Of a stretch of 64,000 nucleotides of DNA, positions 62,684 to 64,000 are shown one piece after another. Numbering within the stretch: the stretch's first letter is position 1; each line of letters starts with the position of its first letter. The position numbers and the translations under genes are program-made. The notes below the pieces were generated by a model that saw nothing but the letters and a program-made list of their open reading frames with translations, did no database searches and was not told the DNA's origin. The DNA is taken from positions 62,001-126,000 of the forward strand of contig NZ_JAMTCH010000009.1 of NCBI RefSeq assembly GCF_024171735.1, in the 5' to 3' direction. This DNA comes from Prauserella alba. Its GTDB lineage: Bacteria; Actinomycetota; Actinomycetes; Mycobacteriales; Pseudonocardiaceae.

Positions 62684-63487
62684 GTGACGACAGACGACGT
62701 CCTGCAGGTGACCGACAGTGGCGAGAACGCCGGGGTACGGACGCTGACACTCAACCGTCCCGACGCGTACAACGCGCTGACGGTCGAGCTGAAGGAGCGC
62801 CTGCTGACCGCGCTGCGTGAGGCGGCGGCGGACGACGGCGTGCGCGCGGTCGTGCTCACCGGGGCGGGCAAGGCGTTCTGCGCAGGCCAGGACCTGAAGG
62901 AGCACGTCGGCCTGCTGCGGTCCGGCGACGACGCACCGCTGCGCACGGTCGCCGAGCACTACAACCCGCTCATCGAGGCGATCACCGGCATGGCCAAGCC
63001 CGTGATCGCCGGGGTGAACGGGCCGGCCGCGGGCGCAGGCGCGGCACTGGCGTACGCGTCGGACCTGCGGATCGCGGCCGGGTCGGCGAACTTCCTGATG
63101 GCGTTCGCCAACGTCGGCCTCGGGCCCGACAGCGGCGCGTCGTGGACGCTGCAGCGCCTCGTCGGCTACGGGCGTGCGATGGAGCTGATGATGCTCCCCC
63201 GCACGGTCGACTCGACGGAGGCGTTGCGCATCGGACTGGTCGGTGAGGTCGTGGCCGACGACGAACTGGCCGGCCGGGTCCGCGAGGTCGCGCTGAAACT
63301 GGCGGCAGGACCGACCGTGGCCTACGCGAAGATCAAATCGACGCTCGGCACGGCCGCCGAGGGCACGCTCGCCGAGGCACTGGCGGCCGAGGACGCGGCG
63401 CAGACCGTGCTCGGCGGCACCGCCGACCACACCGAGGCGGTCGACGCGTTCGTGAACAAGCGCAAGCCCGTCTTCACCGGCAAGTAG
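62684..63487 (+). CDS. Enoyl-CoA hydratase/isomerase family protein (PaaG-like)
   Basis: This 267-residue crotonase-fold protein has the oxyanion-hole segments LTGAGKAFCAGQDL near residue 60 and GPAAGAGAALAYASDLRIA near 110. The active-site stretch VGLGPDSGASWTLQRLVG near 145 has Asp where PaaG-type isomerases have their acid and where hydratases usually have Glu. It may therefore be an isomerase in phenylacetate or fatty acid degradation rather than a standard hydratase. GTG 62684 follows GGAGGG. No other fatty-acid genes are adjacent. Confidence 0.88.
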   Translation: MTTDDVLQVTDSGENAGVRTLTLNRPDAYNALTVELKERLLTALREAAADDGVRAVVLTGAGKAFCAGQDLKEHVGLLRSGDDAPLRTVAEHYNPLIEAITGMAKPVIAGVNGPAAGAGAALAYASDLRIAAGSANFLMAFANVGLGPDSGASWTLQRLVGYGRAMELMMLPRTVDSTEALRIGLVGEVVADDELAGRVREVALKLAAGPTVAYAKIKSTLGTAAEGTLAEALAAEDAAQTVLGGTADHTEAVDAFVNKRKPVFTGK

Positions 63488-63519
63488 GCGTCCCACCCGT
63501 GACACGGGGGCCGGCACAC

Positions 63520-63590
63520 CCCGACCCCCGTGTTGCGGGCTCCGGGGCTCGTGTTGCGGATTCAGGGGGCCGTGTTGCCGATTCCGGGCC
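63520..63590 (+). repeat. Repeat family B units downstream of the enoyl-CoA hydratase gene
   Basis: Three units of about 20 bp (CCCGTGTTGCGGGCTCCGGG, CTCGTGTTGCGGATTCAGGG, GCCGTGTTGCCGATTCCGGG) lie about 35 bases after the stop, on the same strand as the gene, very similar to 33121-33245. Confidence 0.75.
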
Positions 63591-63653
63591 TGCCGCGTCG
63601 ACACGCCGGCGCGCAGCCGCGCCGCTCACCGTCGTCGCCTCTCGGACCGCCGG

Positions 63654-64000
63654 TCACTCCGCGCGGTGGCACCCGGCGACGTGGTCGTCGACCATGCCCG
63701 TGGCCTGCATCATCGCGTAGCAGGTCGTCGGCCCGACGAACGTGAACCCGCGTTTCTTCAGCGCCTTGGCCATCGCCGTGGACTCGGGCGTCACCGCGGG
63801 CACGTCGGCCATCGACGCGGGTCGGCCACGGCGATCCGGCGCGAACGACCACAGCAGGTCGTCCAGCGGGGTGTCCAACTCGGCGATCGCGCGGGCGTTG
63901 CCGATGGTGGCGTGGACCTTCGCTCGGTTCCGGACGATGCGGGCGTCGGCGAGCAGGCGGGCGACGTCGTCGTCGGTGAACGCCGCCACGGCCGGTGGGG
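63654..64000 (-). CDS. tag: DNA-3-methyladenine glycosylase I, Tag (5' end missing)
   Basis: The C-terminal 115 or so residues of Tag are visible and the frame stays open to the window edge. Segments are VAAFTDDDVARLLADARIVRNRAKV, split near the junction, then LWSFAPDRRGRP and the zinc-binding end TCYAMMQATGMVDDHVAGCHRAE, whose His and Cys are conserved ligands. Tag excises 3-methyladenine from DNA. In M. tuberculosis tag (Rv1210) neighbours the DUF3117 gene, as here, with an enoyl-CoA hydratase gene in between. Confidence 0.93.
   Translation of the reverse strand, partial: PPAVAAFTDDDVARLLADARIVRNRAKVHATIGNARAIAELDTPLDDLLWSFAPDRRGRPASMADVPAVTPESTAMAKALKKRGFTFVGPTTCYAMMQATGMVDDHVAGCHRAE

Overview
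The window is GC-rich actinobacterial DNA with dense short-overlap operons, many GTG starts and no rRNA, tRNA, insertion sequence or CRISPR array that I can see. Gene content and order match the Pseudonocardiaceae (Amycolatopsis, Saccharomonospora, Prauserella and relatives) and repeatedly follow Mycobacterium tuberculosis order. This placement rests on recalled family order, not on a search.

Layout. 1-3448: the AdnA helicase-nuclease (cut by the left edge) and a divergent alkyltransferase-like repair protein, as in the Rv3202c-Rv3204 block. 3443-19080: about 15 kb placed between the homologues of Rv3204 and Rv3205c. It holds an iron-box-controlled siderophore-interacting protein, a HemD-like paralogue, a WYL regulator and a nitrate/nitrite assimilation cluster (sirohydrochlorin chelatase, NnaR, NirD, NirB, NarK, a FAD/[2Fe-2S] reductase and a molybdopterin nitrate reductase). 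The cluster is interrupted by a broken SOS-box HNH gene. 19091-33101: the Rv3205c-Rv3212 block (TIGR02569, MoeZ, DUF3152, hydrolase, TetR, DUF3107, ferritin-like protein, RhlE, beta-propeller protein). A TetR/AurF/hydrolase/DUF4873 module is inserted inside it. 33330-40757: LysR/acetyltransferase pair, a minus-strand run (PH-domain protein, PHP phosphoesterase, MarC, RecB-like Fe-S nuclease, small membrane proteins), a NUDIX hydrolase and DUF2332. 41244-64000: the Rv1239c-Rv1210 order. It runs CorA, a metallophosphoesterase/ParB-like pair, SugC-SugB-SugA-LpqY (trehalose uptake), a general stress protein, MgtE-N/CBS, DUF1003, Mrp, TatB, HtrA, RseA, SigE, an O-methyltransferase, MFS/LysR, PepA, DUF3117, an enoyl-CoA hydratase and Tag (cut by the right edge).

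How the genes fit together. NarK imports nitrate, the NasA-type enzyme with its FAD/Fe-S partner reduces it to nitrite, and NirBD makes ammonium. The chelatase supports siroheme supply, and NnaR plus candidate GlnR boxes would switch the set on. SigE-RseA-HtrA-TatB is an envelope-stress and export block. LpqY-SugABC recycles trehalose.

The most unusual material lies between genes. One repeat family occurs as inverted pairs of about 45 bp. A second family, with units around CGTGTTCTGCG, sits just 3' of genes and always follows the strand of the upstream gene. There is also a 7 x 16 bp array that supplies a stop codon. I found no recognisable defence system, prophage or biosynthetic cluster.
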